A stretch of DNA of 64,000 bases from Microlunatus parietis (GCF_013407955.1 NZ_JACCBU010000001.1:4526001-4590000), one strand, 5' to 3'; positions 33,971-43,773 are shown, numbered from the stretch's first letter. Translations and numbers: made by a program. The notes: a model not told the origin generated them from the letters alone.

Positions 33971-34882
33971 ATGGTGACGTCCGCGGAGCCCTTGGGGGAG
34001 GCCGACCCGCAGGGGCGGCTGGATCGGGTGGCCGGTCGGGTGCCGGCGGTCTGGCTGGTCCTGATCGGGATCGTCTCGGTCCAGTTCGGCGCCGCGATCG
34101 CGAAGAACCTGTTCCCCGTGATCTCGCCGACCTCGATGGTCTGGCTGCGGCTGACCAGCTCGGCGGTGCTGTTGTTGATCATGGTACGGCCTCGGCTGCG
34201 CGGCCGGTCCCGGACCGACTGGCTGCTGGTGACCGGCTTCGGGATCACCTTGCTGGTGATGAACTGGGCGATCTACCAGTCGATGGCCCGGATCCCGATC
34301 GGCGTCGCGGTGACGATCGAGTTCCTCGGGCCGCTCGCGGTGGCGGTGATCATGTCCCGGCGGGCCCGGGACCTGGCCTGGGTGATCTTGGCCGGGGCCG
34401 GCGTCGCGATCCTCGGCTTCTCGCCGGCCGGGCTGAACCTGCCCGGCGTCGGCTTCGCGTTGCTGGCCGGCCTGTGCTGGGCCTGCTACATCCTGCTCAG
34501 TGCCCGGACCGGCCGCAGCTGGTCCGGGCTGTCCGGCCTCGCCGTGGCGAGCACGATCGGGACGATCGGGCTGACCCCGTTCGCGATCGCCGAGTCCGGG
34601 CCGGGCCTGCTGCAGCCGCAGGTGTTGATCTTGGGCGTCGCCGTCGGCCTGATGAGCTCCGTGATCCCGTACAGCTTGGAGATGCTGGCCCTGCGGCGGA
34701 TCCCGCCGGGCGTGTTCGGGATCCTGATGAGCCTCGAGCCGGGCGTCGCCGCACTGGCCGGGATGATCATGCTGGCCGAGTTCCTCAGCGTGACCCAGTG
34801 GATCGCGCTGGCCTGCGTGGTGATCGCCAGCGTCGGCGCGACCCGGACCCGCCGCGCCGCCGACCCGCCGCCGGTCGACTAA
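33971..34882 (+). CDS. rhtA: EamA-family exporter (RhtA-like)
   Basis: 303 residues with ten predicted transmembrane helices in two EamA repeats (VSVQFGAAIAKNLFPVISPTSMVWLRLTSSAVLLLI and the second repeat around FALLAGLCWACYILLSARTG to LVSSVIPYSLEMLALRRIPPGVFGILMSLEPGVAALAG-like text). RhtA-type proteins export threonine, homoserine and related amino acids. It converges with the next gene; the stops overlap. Confidence 0.85.
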   Translation: MVTSAEPLGEADPQGRLDRVAGRVPAVWLVLIGIVSVQFGAAIAKNLFPVISPTSMVWLRLTSSAVLLLIMVRPRLRGRSRTDWLLVTGFGITLLVMNWAIYQSMARIPIGVAVTIEFLGPLAVAVIMSRRARDLAWVILAGAGVAILGFSPAGLNLPGVGFALLAGLCWACYILLSARTGRSWSGLSGLAVASTIGTIGLTPFAIAESGPGLLQPQVLILGVAVGLMSSVIPYSLEMLALRRIPPGVFGILMSLEPGVAALAGMIMLAEFLSVTQWIALACVVIASVGATRTRRAADPPPVD

Positions 34883-35496
34883 CGGACGGCCGTGCCCGCG
34901 ATCTGGGGATTGATCGGCAGGAACGCGGAACGCAGCTGATAGCGCTCCAGGTCGACCGAGGCGAAGCCCGCATCGCGGAGGGTGCGCTCGGTGTCGCGCC
35001 GGACGTCGCAGCCCTCGAAGAGCCAGTGCCAGGGTCGGGCGGCCAGCCGTTGTACGCGTCCACTCCCGCCGTCGGCCCGTACGTGCTCGAGGAACAACAG
35101 CCTGCCGCCGGGCCGCAGCACCCGGCGGATCTCCCGTACGGCAGCGTCCGGATCGGGCACCGTGCACAGCACCAGGGTGCTCACCACGACGTCCACGCTG
35201 GCGTCGGGCAGCCAGATCCGCTCGGCCGTCTCGGTCCGGAGCTCCAGGTCGATGCCGCGGCGCCGGGCGGCGGCCCGGAGCCGGCGATGCATGTGGACGT
35301 TCGGCTCGATCGCCACCAGCCACGTACCGGGCCGGTAGTAGCGCAGGTTGGCGCCGGTCCCGGGGCCGATCTCCACGACCTGCCTGGGCAGGTCGGCGAA
35401 CAGCCGCTGCTTCCGCACGCCGACGAGCCGGTGCGTGTAGTTGTCGACGGCGCGCAGCGTGGCGGCGTTCAGCGGCCCGCGGATCGGATTGTTCAT
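34879..35496 (-). CDS. Class I SAM-dependent methyltransferase (UbiE-like)
   Basis: 205 residues. SAM motif I VVEIGPGTGANLRYY, acidic ribose-binding loop LVAIEPNVHMHRRL, post-motif VVSTLVLCTVPDPDAAVREIRRVLRPGGRLLFLEHVRA. Resembles small-molecule methyltransferases; substrate unknown. The start overlaps the stop of the hydrolase gene (ATGA), so the two are co-translated. Confidence 0.82.
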   Translation of the reverse strand: MNNPIRGPLNAATLRAVDNYTHRLVGVRKQRLFADLPRQVVEIGPGTGANLRYYRPGTWLVAIEPNVHMHRRLRAAARRRGIDLELRTETAERIWLPDASVDVVVSTLVLCTVPDPDAAVREIRRVLRPGGRLLFLEHVRADGGSGRVQRLAARPWHWLFEGCDVRRDTERTLRDAGFASVDLERYQLRSAFLPINPQIAGTAVR

Positions 35497-36374
35497 CCCG
35501 CGCCCGCGCTGCCGGCGAAGTCGCTGATCAGTGCGTTCACCTCGGCGATCCGGGTGACCTGCGGGCAGTGACCGGCGCCCGGCAGCGGCGTGACGACGGT
35601 GCCCAGCGCCTCGGCCAGAACGGCCGACCAGGTGGGCGGTACGACAGCGTCCCGGTCGCCGTGGATCACCAGCACCGGGCAGGACACCCGCCCGGCGAGC
35701 GCGCGCATACCGGCTGCCTGCTCGGCCGTCGATTGGCGCGAGCGGGCGGAGACACCGGCGGCGAGCACCTCCGGCGTGGTGTCCAGCGCCATCTGGACTC
35801 CGTCCGCAAGGGCCTCGGCGGTGGCCTCCTCCCCGAGCGCCGTACCGACGAACCAGCGGGCGAAGCCCGGGTAGTCCCGCTGCCAGGCATGCCGGTTGTA
35901 GCGTGCCCACCCGTCGGCGGACGGCAGTTCCCGGTCGAAGTTCGCGACGGCGCGCACCAGCGGAGCGTTCTCGTCACCCGTGAGATCGATCGTCGCGGAG
36001 ATCAGCACCAGTCCGGCCACCCGGTCGGGATGCAGCGCTGCGACCAGGTAGCCGACCAGCCCGCCCAGTGAGTTGCCGACGAGTACGGCGCGGTCGACGC
36101 CGGTGGAGTCCAGGACCGCGATCGCATCGGCCACCAGGTCGGCGGCCTGATAGCGCGCCGGATCGGTCGGCCGGTCCGACCGTCCGCTGCCCCGGGCGTC
36201 GTAGGACAGGCACCGGAACTCCTCGCTCAGGCCGTCCCGCTGACCCGCCCACAGCCGGCTGTTCGTGATCATCCACGACGGGAGGAAGACCAGGGTGGGA
36301 TCCCCCCGACCGACCTTCTCGTACGCGATCCGTACCCCATCCCGCTCCACCCAGCCCAGCTGCTGTCCCTGCAT
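35493..36374 (-). CDS. Alpha/beta hydrolase
   Basis: 293 residues. Nucleophile elbow VLVGNSLGGLVGYL (GNSLGG), oxyanion region LPSWMITNSRLWAGQ, Asp in VIHGDRDAVVPPTW and catalytic His in GAGHCPQ give a complete triad. ATG 36374 follows AAGGGAG by 7 nt. Located downstream of the large LuxR regulator on the same strand (86-nt gap); it may belong to the same unit but has no clear biosynthetic role. Confidence 0.87.
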   Translation of the reverse strand: MQGQQLGWVERDGVRIAYEKVGRGDPTLVFLPSWMITNSRLWAGQRDGLSEEFRCLSYDARGSGRSDRPTDPARYQAADLVADAIAVLDSTGVDRAVLVGNSLGGLVGYLVAALHPDRVAGLVLISATIDLTGDENAPLVRAVANFDRELPSADGWARYNRHAWQRDYPGFARWFVGTALGEEATAEALADGVQMALDTTPEVLAAGVSARSRQSTAEQAAGMRALAGRVSCPVLVIHGDRDAVVPPTWSAVLAEALGTVVTPLPGAGHCPQVTRIAEVNALISDFAGSAGAG

Positions 36375-36460
36375 GATCGTCTCCCTTGATTCCGGCCGGG
36401 CACATCCCCGAGCTGGAATCGTCGCCGACACCGCTGGGCAGACGCTGGGAGCCGGCTGGG

Positions 36461-39064
36461 TCACGGCCGGTCGCCGGCTTCGTCCAGCCACCTGGCCGCC
36501 TGCTTCCGGGCCTCGACCCGGCTGTGGACGCCGAGTTTGGTGAGGACGGCGGCGACGTGGTTGCTCGCGGTGCGTACCGAGATCACCAGCCGTTCGGCGA
36601 TCTCCGCGTCGCTGACACCGGCGGCCAGCAGCTGCAGGACCTCGTACTGACGGGCGGTCAGTCCCTTCGGGTTGGACCGCGTGGTGACGGCGGGGCCGCG
36701 CGGCACGGAACTGACGCCCTGCTGCCGCAACCGCTGCCGGACCAGCTGAGCCAGCGGACGCGCGCCCAGCGCGTGGAGCACGTCGAGGGCCGCGAGTTGA
36801 TCTTGAGGATTCGGGCTCTCGCTCAGCGCGAGCGCGGCCTCGTAGCGGTAGCCGGCCGCGTTCCAGCGCTCCGCCGACTCCTGCCACCGGCCCGCCATCA
36901 GCGTCTCGTACGGGCTGTCGATCCCGGAGGGCTCGACCGGGTGGCCGGCCTTCGACAGCCAGAAGGCCAGCTCGGGCCAGGGCCAGCTGGTCCTGATCTT
37001 GAGCCGCCGGGCCTCCTCATACGATGCGGCGGCGATCTCCGGGATCGCTCGGAGATCACCGCGGAGCCAGGCAGCTTCCGCCGCGGCGGCGGCCGCGTAG
37101 CCGATCCACAGCGTCTCCCCGATCCGGCGGCTGAGCTCCAGCGCGGACGAGAGCACCGCGGTGGCCTCGGGATCACCGGTCCGGGACTTGACCCGGCCCA
37201 GCGCCGCGAGCGCGGGGCAACGGAAGTGGGCCCGGGGACCGATCGCGAGGTTCGCGGCGCGCGCGGCCTCGGCCCACTGACCGCGCGCGGTCAGTGATGT
37301 GGCCCGGATGATGCTGAGCATGTCGAGCCAGCCGAACTGCTGGGTACGCTCGGCGAGCTCGAGGCCCGCTGCGAGGTACGGCTCGGCGTCACCGACCCAG
37401 AAGTTGTCGACCAGATCCCAGGCGAGATAGACGTAGGCCCGGCAGGCGTCGTCGGCCGCGCCCGCGTCGAGCGCGATCCGCAGCGCGTCGTGCAGGATCT
37501 CCGTCGCCCCCGGCTCGCCCTGCTGCCAGCGGGAGGCGCCGATCGTGGTCAGTGCGTGGGCGACGGTGGCCTGATCGCCCGTCGCCCGGGCCATCGCCGC
37601 CGCCCGTTCGGCACCCAGCCGGGCCTCGGCGGCCTGGTGCGCCAGGACGTCCAGCTGGGCCTGATGGGCGTAGGCACGAGCCAGTTCCCGGGACGGGCCG
37701 AGCCGGCCGAGGACCGCGATGGCCTCCGCGGCGGTCCGTTCCGCTGCTTGGCGATGGCCGTCCCACCACTGCATCCGGGCCAGCCAGCTGAGGCCCTGGC
37801 CCATCGCGCGATGGTTCCCCTGCGACCGGCGGAGCTCGATCGCGGCCAGTTGGGCCGAGACCGCTTCGGCTCCGTCGCCGACGACGTACGACTCGACGGC
37901 ATAGCCCTCCAGCAGGCCGGCGTGCTCGTCCGGGCTCAGGCCGTCGGCGTAGTCCAGCGCTGCGCGGTAGTGGGTGCCGGCCTCACGATGGGCACCGCTG
38001 ACGGCCGCATCCTTGGCCGCGATGGGCGCGAACCGGAGGATGGCTTCCCGATCCCCGGCCGCCGAGGCGTGATGAACCATGTGGCCGACATCAGAGCCCG
38101 GGTGGCCGATCAGCGCCGCCAGGACGATCCGGTGGAATTCCGCCCGCCGGATCCCGGACAGCGAGTCGGCGACCGCGCGCCGGGCGAGTTCGTGGCGGAA
38201 CGACACCCGCTGCGGCGTCACCACCAGCAGGCCGGCTTCCTCCGCCTCGGCCAGGGTCAGCAAGCCGCCGGGAACGATCTCGTCGACCAGCCACCGATCG
38301 ATCGCCGACGGGATGACGGCGAGCTGTTGCACCGCGGCGCGGGCGGCGGCAGGCAGGCCGCGCAGTCGGTCTTGGACCGAGTCGACCACGGTCGGCGGCA
38401 CGTTGCCGATCGAGCCGTACGCGAGCAGTTCGCTGATGAAGAACGGGCTTCCCGCCGTGATCTGATACAGCTGTTCCGGGTCGAGCGTACTGCCGGCCGC
38501 CAGCTCCCGGACCGCGGCGGCCGACAACCGGCTCAGCGGCAGCCGTCGGCACCGGTGGCTTCCTCCGGCAGCGACCAGCAGCTGCTGCAGGGACGGACCG
38601 ACGGGCAACTCGTCGTCACGGTAGGTCAGCAGCAGGACGGCGGGCAGCTGCTCGATCCGCCGCGCCAGGTAGCGCAGGACGTCCAGGGTCGCCTCGTCCG
38701 CCCAGTGGATGTCCTCGACGGCCAGCAGCGTCGGCCGGTCGCGGTGCCGGAGCTCCGCCAGCAAGGCGGTCAGCAGCCGGTCCCGGTCGCCGCGTTCCAA
38801 CTGGGCGGCGAGGTCGGCACTCACGCTGTCGACGATGTCCCGGAACGGCCCGAGGGTGCGCGGTGTCGCCAGATCGTCGCAGCGGCCGACCAACATGCGG
38901 CCGCTGGCCGGCATCCGGGCCCGCATGGCTTCGACGAGCCGGGACTTGCCGATGCCGGCCTCGCCGAAGACCAGGACCACATGGCCGGTACCGGTGGCCG
39001 CCTGCCGAACCAGCTGAGTGAGATCGGCCAGCTCACGATCTCGTTCGACAAGTCTGCGGTCCAT
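36461..39064 (-). CDS. LuxR-family (LAL-type) ATPase transcriptional regulator
   Basis: 867 residues. N-terminal AAA/STAND ATPase with Walker A VFGEAGIGKSRLVEAM (about residues 36-43) and Walker B-like LLAVEDIHWADEATLD; long helical, TPR-like middle; C-terminal LuxR helix-turn-helix (LTARQYEVLQLLAAGVSDAEIAERLVISVRTASNHVAAVLTKLGVHSR). Large LAL regulators commonly activate secondary-metabolite clusters. It is divergent from the first biosynthetic gene (39170) with a 105-nt shared promoter, so it is the best cluster-situated regulator candidate. Confidence 0.9.
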   Translation of the reverse strand: MDRRLVERDRELADLTQLVRQAATGTGHVVLVFGEAGIGKSRLVEAMRARMPASGRMLVGRCDDLATPRTLGPFRDIVDSVSADLAAQLERGDRDRLLTALLAELRHRDRPTLLAVEDIHWADEATLDVLRYLARRIEQLPAVLLLTYRDDELPVGPSLQQLLVAAGGSHRCRRLPLSRLSAAAVRELAAGSTLDPEQLYQITAGSPFFISELLAYGSIGNVPPTVVDSVQDRLRGLPAAARAAVQQLAVIPSAIDRWLVDEIVPGGLLTLAEAEEAGLLVVTPQRVSFRHELARRAVADSLSGIRRAEFHRIVLAALIGHPGSDVGHMVHHASAAGDREAILRFAPIAAKDAAVSGAHREAGTHYRAALDYADGLSPDEHAGLLEGYAVESYVVGDGAEAVSAQLAAIELRRSQGNHRAMGQGLSWLARMQWWDGHRQAAERTAAEAIAVLGRLGPSRELARAYAHQAQLDVLAHQAAEARLGAERAAAMARATGDQATVAHALTTIGASRWQQGEPGATEILHDALRIALDAGAADDACRAYVYLAWDLVDNFWVGDAEPYLAAGLELAERTQQFGWLDMLSIIRATSLTARGQWAEAARAANLAIGPRAHFRCPALAALGRVKSRTGDPEATAVLSSALELSRRIGETLWIGYAAAAAAEAAWLRGDLRAIPEIAAASYEEARRLKIRTSWPWPELAFWLSKAGHPVEPSGIDSPYETLMAGRWQESAERWNAAGYRYEAALALSESPNPQDQLAALDVLHALGARPLAQLVRQRLRQQGVSSVPRGPAVTTRSNPKGLTARQYEVLQLLAAGVSDAEIAERLVISVRTASNHVAAVLTKLGVHSRVEARKQAARWLDEAGDRP

Positions 39065-39169
39065 TCCCTGATGCTCGCACGGTCTCCGCCGTGGCGAAGG
39101 CCGATCCGCAGCGGGCTGCCGAGGACTTTCCGATCTTTTGCCCAGCTGCCGTTGGCAGGGTCCTGAACC

Positions 39170-40777
39170 ATGACTTCGCAGTCCTTCGATGCCGTCGTGA
39201 TCGGCAGCGGCCACAACGCGTTGATCACGGCGGCCTACCTGGCCCGGGCCGGTTGGAGCGTCGTGATCTTGGAACGGAACGACCGGCCGGGAGGTCTGGT
39301 CCGGACCGACGAGCTCACGCTGCCGGGCTTCCAGCACGACACGTACGCGACCGCGCATCCGCTGCTGGTGGCGGGACCGGCGTACGCCGAGCTCGGTGCC
39401 GAACTGGCCGAGCACGGGCTCGACTACCGGAACACCCGTTACCCCACCGGCATCTCCCTGCCCACCGGCGAGTCCGCGGTGCTGTCGACCGATCCGGACC
39501 AGAACCTCGCCGAGGCGGACCGCCTTGCTCCGGGCGACGGCGCGGCGCTGGCCCAGCTGCTCGAGGAGTTCGAGCCGCTGGCCGGACCGATCTTCGGGCT
39601 GTTCGGCGCGGACCTGACCAGCCGCGCCTCGACCAAGATCATCGAGAGCCTGCTGTACGACGACCGGGGCGGCCACTCCGAGTTCGCGCAGCTGTTCACC
39701 CGGACCGCGCGCGACCTGCTCGAGCAGCGGTTCCGCTCGCCCGTCCTGCGCGGCCTGCTCGCGCCCTGGGTCGTACATCTCGGCCGAGGACCGGACGACG
39801 CGAACAGCGCCCTCTGGGCCGTGCTGGTGCTGCTGGCGCTGACCGGCGCCGGAATGCCGATTCCGGCCGGCGGCAGCGAGCGCCTGATCGACGCCCTGGT
39901 GGCCCTGATCCGGCGCCACGGCGGGGTCGTGGAGTGCGACCGGCAGGTCGACCTGATCTTGGTCCGCCACGGTCGTGCGGTCGGTGTGGTCACGGCGGAC
40001 GGTGACGTGGTGCGGGCCGGCCGGGCCGTGGTGGCCTCGGTCAACCCCGATCAGCTGTACCTCAACCTGCTCGCCCACGAGCCCGCCGTCGTGCCGGCCC
40101 GGATCCGTCGGCAGGCCGCGGCGTACCGCTACGGCCGCGGGTGCGTCCAGGTCCATCTCGCCCTCTCCGAGCCACCCCGCTTCGCCGACGACCGGTTGGC
40201 CCTGGTCGGGCAGCCCCACCTCGGCGGCGGTCTCGACGCGACGTCGAGGGCGATCAACGAGGCGACCCGCGGACTGCTGCCGGCCGAGCCGACCATCTCC
40301 TTCGACACCCCGTCGACACTGGACCCGTCCCGGTGTCCACCGGGGAAGGCCGTCGCCCGGCTGCAGTTGCTCGAGGTGCCGTGTGTGCTGCGCGGTGATG
40401 CGGCCGGCCTGATCCCGGTCGGCCCGGACGGCTGGACCTACGCGGTGAAGCAGGCGTTCGCCGACCGGGTGATCGAACTGGCCGGGCGGCATGCGCCGAA
40501 CCTGCCCGGGGCGGTGCTCGACCGGTACGTCCTCGGTCCGGACGATCTGGCCCGGTTCAACCCGAACTGCGGCCCGGGTGATCCGTACGGGGGCAGCCAC
40601 GATCTCAGCCAGAGCTACACCTTCCGGCCGCTGCCCGGCCAGCCGAGCCATCGGTCGACCGTGCCGAACGTGTACCTCGTCGGTGCGGCGACCTGGCCGG
40701 GCCACGGCGTCAACGGCGGCTCGGGCCACATCGTCGCCCGCCAGCTGCTCAACCATGATCAAACTCGGGAACCATGA
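39170..40777 (+). CDS. FAD-dependent phytoene-desaturase-like oxidoreductase
   Basis: 535 residues. FAD-binding DAVVIGSGHNALITAAYLARAGWSVVILERNDRPGGLVRTDEL at the N-terminus, C-terminal flavin-binding VYLVGAATWPGHGVNGGSGHIVARQLL. Family members desaturate or oxidise hydrophobic substrates. It begins the operon with the TDO-like, kynureninase and methyltransferase genes (ATGA overlaps throughout), so it probably oxidises a pathway intermediate or the polyketide. It could also be carotenoid-related, but no other carotenoid genes are present. Confidence 0.82.
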   Translation: MTSQSFDAVVIGSGHNALITAAYLARAGWSVVILERNDRPGGLVRTDELTLPGFQHDTYATAHPLLVAGPAYAELGAELAEHGLDYRNTRYPTGISLPTGESAVLSTDPDQNLAEADRLAPGDGAALAQLLEEFEPLAGPIFGLFGADLTSRASTKIIESLLYDDRGGHSEFAQLFTRTARDLLEQRFRSPVLRGLLAPWVVHLGRGPDDANSALWAVLVLLALTGAGMPIPAGGSERLIDALVALIRRHGGVVECDRQVDLILVRHGRAVGVVTADGDVVRAGRAVVASVNPDQLYLNLLAHEPAVVPARIRRQAAAYRYGRGCVQVHLALSEPPRFADDRLALVGQPHLGGGLDATSRAINEATRGLLPAEPTISFDTPSTLDPSRCPPGKAVARLQLLEVPCVLRGDAAGLIPVGPDGWTYAVKQAFADRVIELAGRHAPNLPGAVLDRYVLGPDDLARFNPNCGPGDPYGGSHDLSQSYTFRPLPGQPSHRSTVPNVYLVGAATWPGHGVNGGSGHIVARQLLNHDQTREP

Positions 40778-41613
40778 TCAACTCGACGAGAGGAACGCGA
40801 TCACCGATGCGAGACCCACACCTGCAGGCCGACGGCCGGAGCCCAGCCGACAGCCTGCGCGGGCTGCTGTCGCAGCCGATCTTCAACCCGGTGCTGAAGA
40901 GCTGGGTCGGCGACGGCAGTCACGACTACGAGATCTACCTGCGGACCAAGGACCTGCTGTCGCTGCAGACCTCGGCCGATCTGCTGACCGACCCGGACGA
41001 ACTGATGTTCCAGATCGTCCACCAGGCCCAGGAACTCTGGCTCAAGTTGATCGCCCACGAGTTGACCGAGCTCGTCGATGATCTTGACCGGGACCGGCTC
41101 TGGCCGGCGGCGGCCCGGCTGGACCGGGTGATCAGGATCAGCTCCTGCCTGGGCGACGAGATCCGGGTCCTGGAGACCCTCACGCCGGACACCTATCAGG
41201 TGATCCGGCGCAGCCTCGGCAACGGCAGCGGTCAGGAGTCACCCGGCTTCAACGCGATCCAGACCGCGGCACGGTATCTGGCGGAGGCGCTCGACCGGTT
41301 GCTGGGCCGCCGGAACCTACAGCCGAGCGAGGTGTACGCCCCCGGCGGCGACGACGAGGTCAAACGGATCTGCGAACTGTTCGTGGACTTCGACGAGCGG
41401 TACCAGTTGTGGCTGGTGGCCCACTTCATGCTGGTCCGGCGGACGATCGGTGTCGGCCGGGACGTCAAGGCCCTCGACGGCGTACCGGCCAGGATCCTGA
41501 TCGGGCGGATGACCAAGCCCTTGTTCCGACCGCTCTGGCGGGCCCGGGACGAGCTGACCGCTGACTGGAACCGGGAGGGCGGACACCAGCCCGGCGCGGA
41601 GCGGGCCGGGTGA
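40774..41613 (+). CDS. Tryptophan 2,3-dioxygenase-fold heme enzyme
   Basis: 279 residues (or 268 from ATG 40807). TDO-like helices: MFQIVHQAQELWLKLIAHELTELV (the active-site His region), RIISSCLGDEIRVLETLTPDTYQVIRRSLGNGSGQESPGFNAIQ-like text and a distal LVAHFMLVRRTIGVGRD with the probable heme-ligand His. TDO opens L-Trp to N-formylkynurenine. The usual GTGGS substrate loop is not visible, so a variant activity, as in TDO-fold enzymes of natural-product clusters, is possible. ATG 40774 overlaps the previous stop; ATG 40807 is an alternative start. Next gene is kynureninase. Confidence 0.75.
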   Translation: MINSTRGTRSPMRDPHLQADGRSPADSLRGLLSQPIFNPVLKSWVGDGSHDYEIYLRTKDLLSLQTSADLLTDPDELMFQIVHQAQELWLKLIAHELTELVDDLDRDRLWPAAARLDRVIRISSCLGDEIRVLETLTPDTYQVIRRSLGNGSGQESPGFNAIQTAARYLAEALDRLLGRRNLQPSEVYAPGGDDEVKRICELFVDFDERYQLWLVAHFMLVRRTIGVGRDVKALDGVPARILIGRMTKPLFRPLWRARDELTADWNREGGHQPGAERAG

Positions 41614-42737
41614 CCGGCCGGCTCGGCGCCGTCCGGGGCGAGTTCCCGGTGCTGACCGACTGCGTCTATCTGAACAGCAACTCCACCGGTGCGATCCCGC
41701 GCGGTGTCGAGCCGGTCCTGCACCACTACTGGCACACGCTGAGCCATTGGCGCGACACCGCCTGGACCGGCTGGCTCGACGAGCTCACCGACTACCGGGA
41801 AGCACTCGCGACCTTCATCGGAGCGCCGCGGGGGACCGTGATCACCGACGTGAACGTCAGCACCCTGCTCGGCCGGATCGGCACCTGTCTCGACTTCCGC
41901 GGCGAGCGGAACCGCGTGATCACGACGGACCTCGAGTTCCCCACGGTGCCACGCATCTGGGCCGGTTTCGGCCGTTACGGCGCCGAGTTGGTGGTGGCCG
42001 GATCCGGCGGCCCGGAGTTCGATCTCGACGCGATCGAGGGCGCGATCGACGAGCGCACCCGGCTGGTCTGTGTGGCTCACGGCAGCGCCACCACCGGCGC
42101 CCTGCTCGACCTCGAGCGGATCGTCGCGCGCGCCCACGAGGCCGGAGCGCTCGTCGCGGTCGACGCCTTCCAGACGGTCGGCGCGGTGCCGCTCGACGTG
42201 ACCGCGCTCGGCGCGGACTTCGTCCTCGGCGGCGCCCACAAGTGGCTGTGCGGCGCCCACACGGCCTTTCTGTACGTCCGGTCCGACCTGCTGCCGGAAC
42301 TGCGGCCGGCCGCCACCGGCTGGTTCGCCGCTGCTCATCCCCTCGAGGTCTCCGCGTCCGCAGAACCGGCGGCCGATGCGCGGCGCTTCGCCGGCGGGAC
42401 ACCGGTCCCGGTCGCCGCGATGATGTCGCGGGTCGGCCTCGACCTGGTGGCCGCGGTCGGCTCGGCGGAGATCCGGGCACATTCCCTGGCCTGCACCGAC
42501 AAGATCATCGAGCGGGCCGACGCCGCCGGGATCGAGGTCCGTACTCCGCGGGATCCGGCGCGCCGCGGCGGCATGATCAATCTGCGGTTCCCCGGTGATC
42601 GACTGGTCGCGTCGGAGCTGGCGCGGCGCGGGATGATCTGCAGCTGGCGTGACGGGCTGCGCGTCGCGCCGCATTTCTACAACACCATCGACGAGGTCGA
42701 GCTGTTCCTGGACGCCGTGACCGAGCTGGCCCGATGA
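41610..42737 (+). CDS. kynU: Kynureninase-type PLP enzyme
   Basis: 375-residue class V aminotransferase-fold hydrolase. The PLP lysine lies in LGGAHKWLCGAHTAFLYVR; kynureninase-like TGWFAAAHP and RFAGGTPVPVA segments follow, and the C-terminus ends RVAPHFYNTIDEVELFLDAV. Kynureninase releases anthranilate (or 3-hydroxyanthranilate) plus alanine from kynurenine (or 3-hydroxykynurenine). It overlaps the TDO-like gene upstream and the methyltransferase downstream, a layout like actinomycin/sibiromycin precursor pathways. No intact formamidase is seen. Confidence 0.82.
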   Translation: MTGRLGAVRGEFPVLTDCVYLNSNSTGAIPRGVEPVLHHYWHTLSHWRDTAWTGWLDELTDYREALATFIGAPRGTVITDVNVSTLLGRIGTCLDFRGERNRVITTDLEFPTVPRIWAGFGRYGAELVVAGSGGPEFDLDAIEGAIDERTRLVCVAHGSATTGALLDLERIVARAHEAGALVAVDAFQTVGAVPLDVTALGADFVLGGAHKWLCGAHTAFLYVRSDLLPELRPAATGWFAAAHPLEVSASAEPAADARRFAGGTPVPVAAMMSRVGLDLVAAVGSAEIRAHSLACTDKIIERADAAGIEVRTPRDPARRGGMINLRFPGDRLVASELARRGMICSWRDGLRVAPHFYNTIDEVELFLDAVTELAR

Positions 42738-43747
42738 CGCCGCGCGCCCTGATCAGCCTGCTGTACAACGGATCCAAGGCGGTCGACGTGCTGCAGGCGG
42801 CGCTCGACCTCGGCATCCTGGAGGCTCTCGACCCGGGGCCGGTCAGGCTGGGTGAGCTCAGTGATCGTTTCGGTCTGGTCCCCGGGCGGCTGCACAAGCT
42901 GCTCGACTGCCTGGAGTCCCTCGGCGTCGTCGAGCCGGTTCGGCCACGAGCGGCGGAGGTGCGGCGGCTCGAGTACCGAGCGGTCGCCGGTCTTCTGGCG
43001 GCGGCCGCCGACGTCCTCGGCCCGGCGTCGATCGAGCGTGATCGCGACCGCCATCCCTGGACCGTGCTGCACGGCCGGCTGCCCGAGGTCCTTCGGGGCG
43101 ACGTCGCGATGCCCGCGGAGGCCTTCGACTGGCCCCCGTCCGGTCCGGAGCAGTTCGTCTCCTTCGAGCAGAGCATGGCGGCGGGGATCGGGCCGTTCGT
43201 CGAGAGCTTCCGGCTCAACACGACCCGGCTCTGGGGCGGCCGGGAACGGGTGCGGCTGCTCGACGTCGGCGGCGGCGACGGCACGTTGGCCGCGCACCTG
43301 CTGCCGGCGAATCCCGGGCTGGCGGTCGACGTCTACAATCTGCCGGCCGTCCGGTCGTTGGTCGAGCGGACCCGGTCAGCGCTGGGCTGCGGATCCCGGC
43401 TGGGGTTCGTCGGCGGCGACTTCCTCGCGGAGCCGCTGCCGACCGGTTACGACGCCCTGTCCTTCGTCCGGGTGCTGCACGACTGGCCGTCGGCGACCGC
43501 GGAACTGCTGCTGCGGAAGGGATTCCAGGCCCTGGCAGCGGGCGGCACGATCATGATCAGCGAGGAGTTCCGGACCGCCGAGCGGCTCGCGCAGCAGTTC
43601 TTCTGGTCCTACTTCCTGATCGGGGTGGACAGCTGCTCCAGCATGCTCCGTGAGCTGGACGAGTACGCCGAGCTGCTGGGCCGGGTCGGCTTCTCCGACA
43701 TCGTCGTCCTGCCCGGCCCGGTGGAGATCCTGGTCGCCACCAAGTAG
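42734..43747 (+). CDS. O-methyltransferase-family-2 SAM enzyme (possible kynurenine C-methyltransferase)
   Basis: 337 residues. An N-terminal dimerisation winged helix (SKAVDVLQAALDLGILEALDPGPVRLGELSDRFGLVPGRLHKLLDCLESLGVV) precedes a SAM domain with LLDVGGGDGTLAAHLL and VRVLHDWPSATAELLLRKGFQALAAGGTIMISEEF. The same family includes O-methyltransferases and the C-methyltransferases that act on 3-hydroxykynurenine in 4-methyl-3-hydroxyanthranilate pathways. Given its position after kynureninase the latter is attractive, but not proven. Confidence 0.8.
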   Translation: MTPRALISLLYNGSKAVDVLQAALDLGILEALDPGPVRLGELSDRFGLVPGRLHKLLDCLESLGVVEPVRPRAAEVRRLEYRAVAGLLAAAADVLGPASIERDRDRHPWTVLHGRLPEVLRGDVAMPAEAFDWPPSGPEQFVSFEQSMAAGIGPFVESFRLNTTRLWGGRERVRLLDVGGGDGTLAAHLLPANPGLAVDVYNLPAVRSLVERTRSALGCGSRLGFVGGDFLAEPLPTGYDALSFVRVLHDWPSATAELLLRKGFQALAAGGTIMISEEFRTAERLAQQFFWSYFLIGVDSCSSMLRELDEYAELLGRVGFSDIVVLPGPVEILVATK

Positions 43748-43773
43748 CCCGTGATCATGGAGCAGCCGCGGGC

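Noticed and set aside
39065..40762. Minus-strand extension of the LuxR regulator frame upstream of 39064
   Set aside because: It is antisense to the phytoene-desaturase-like gene; the ATPase domain begins normally at the 39064 start.
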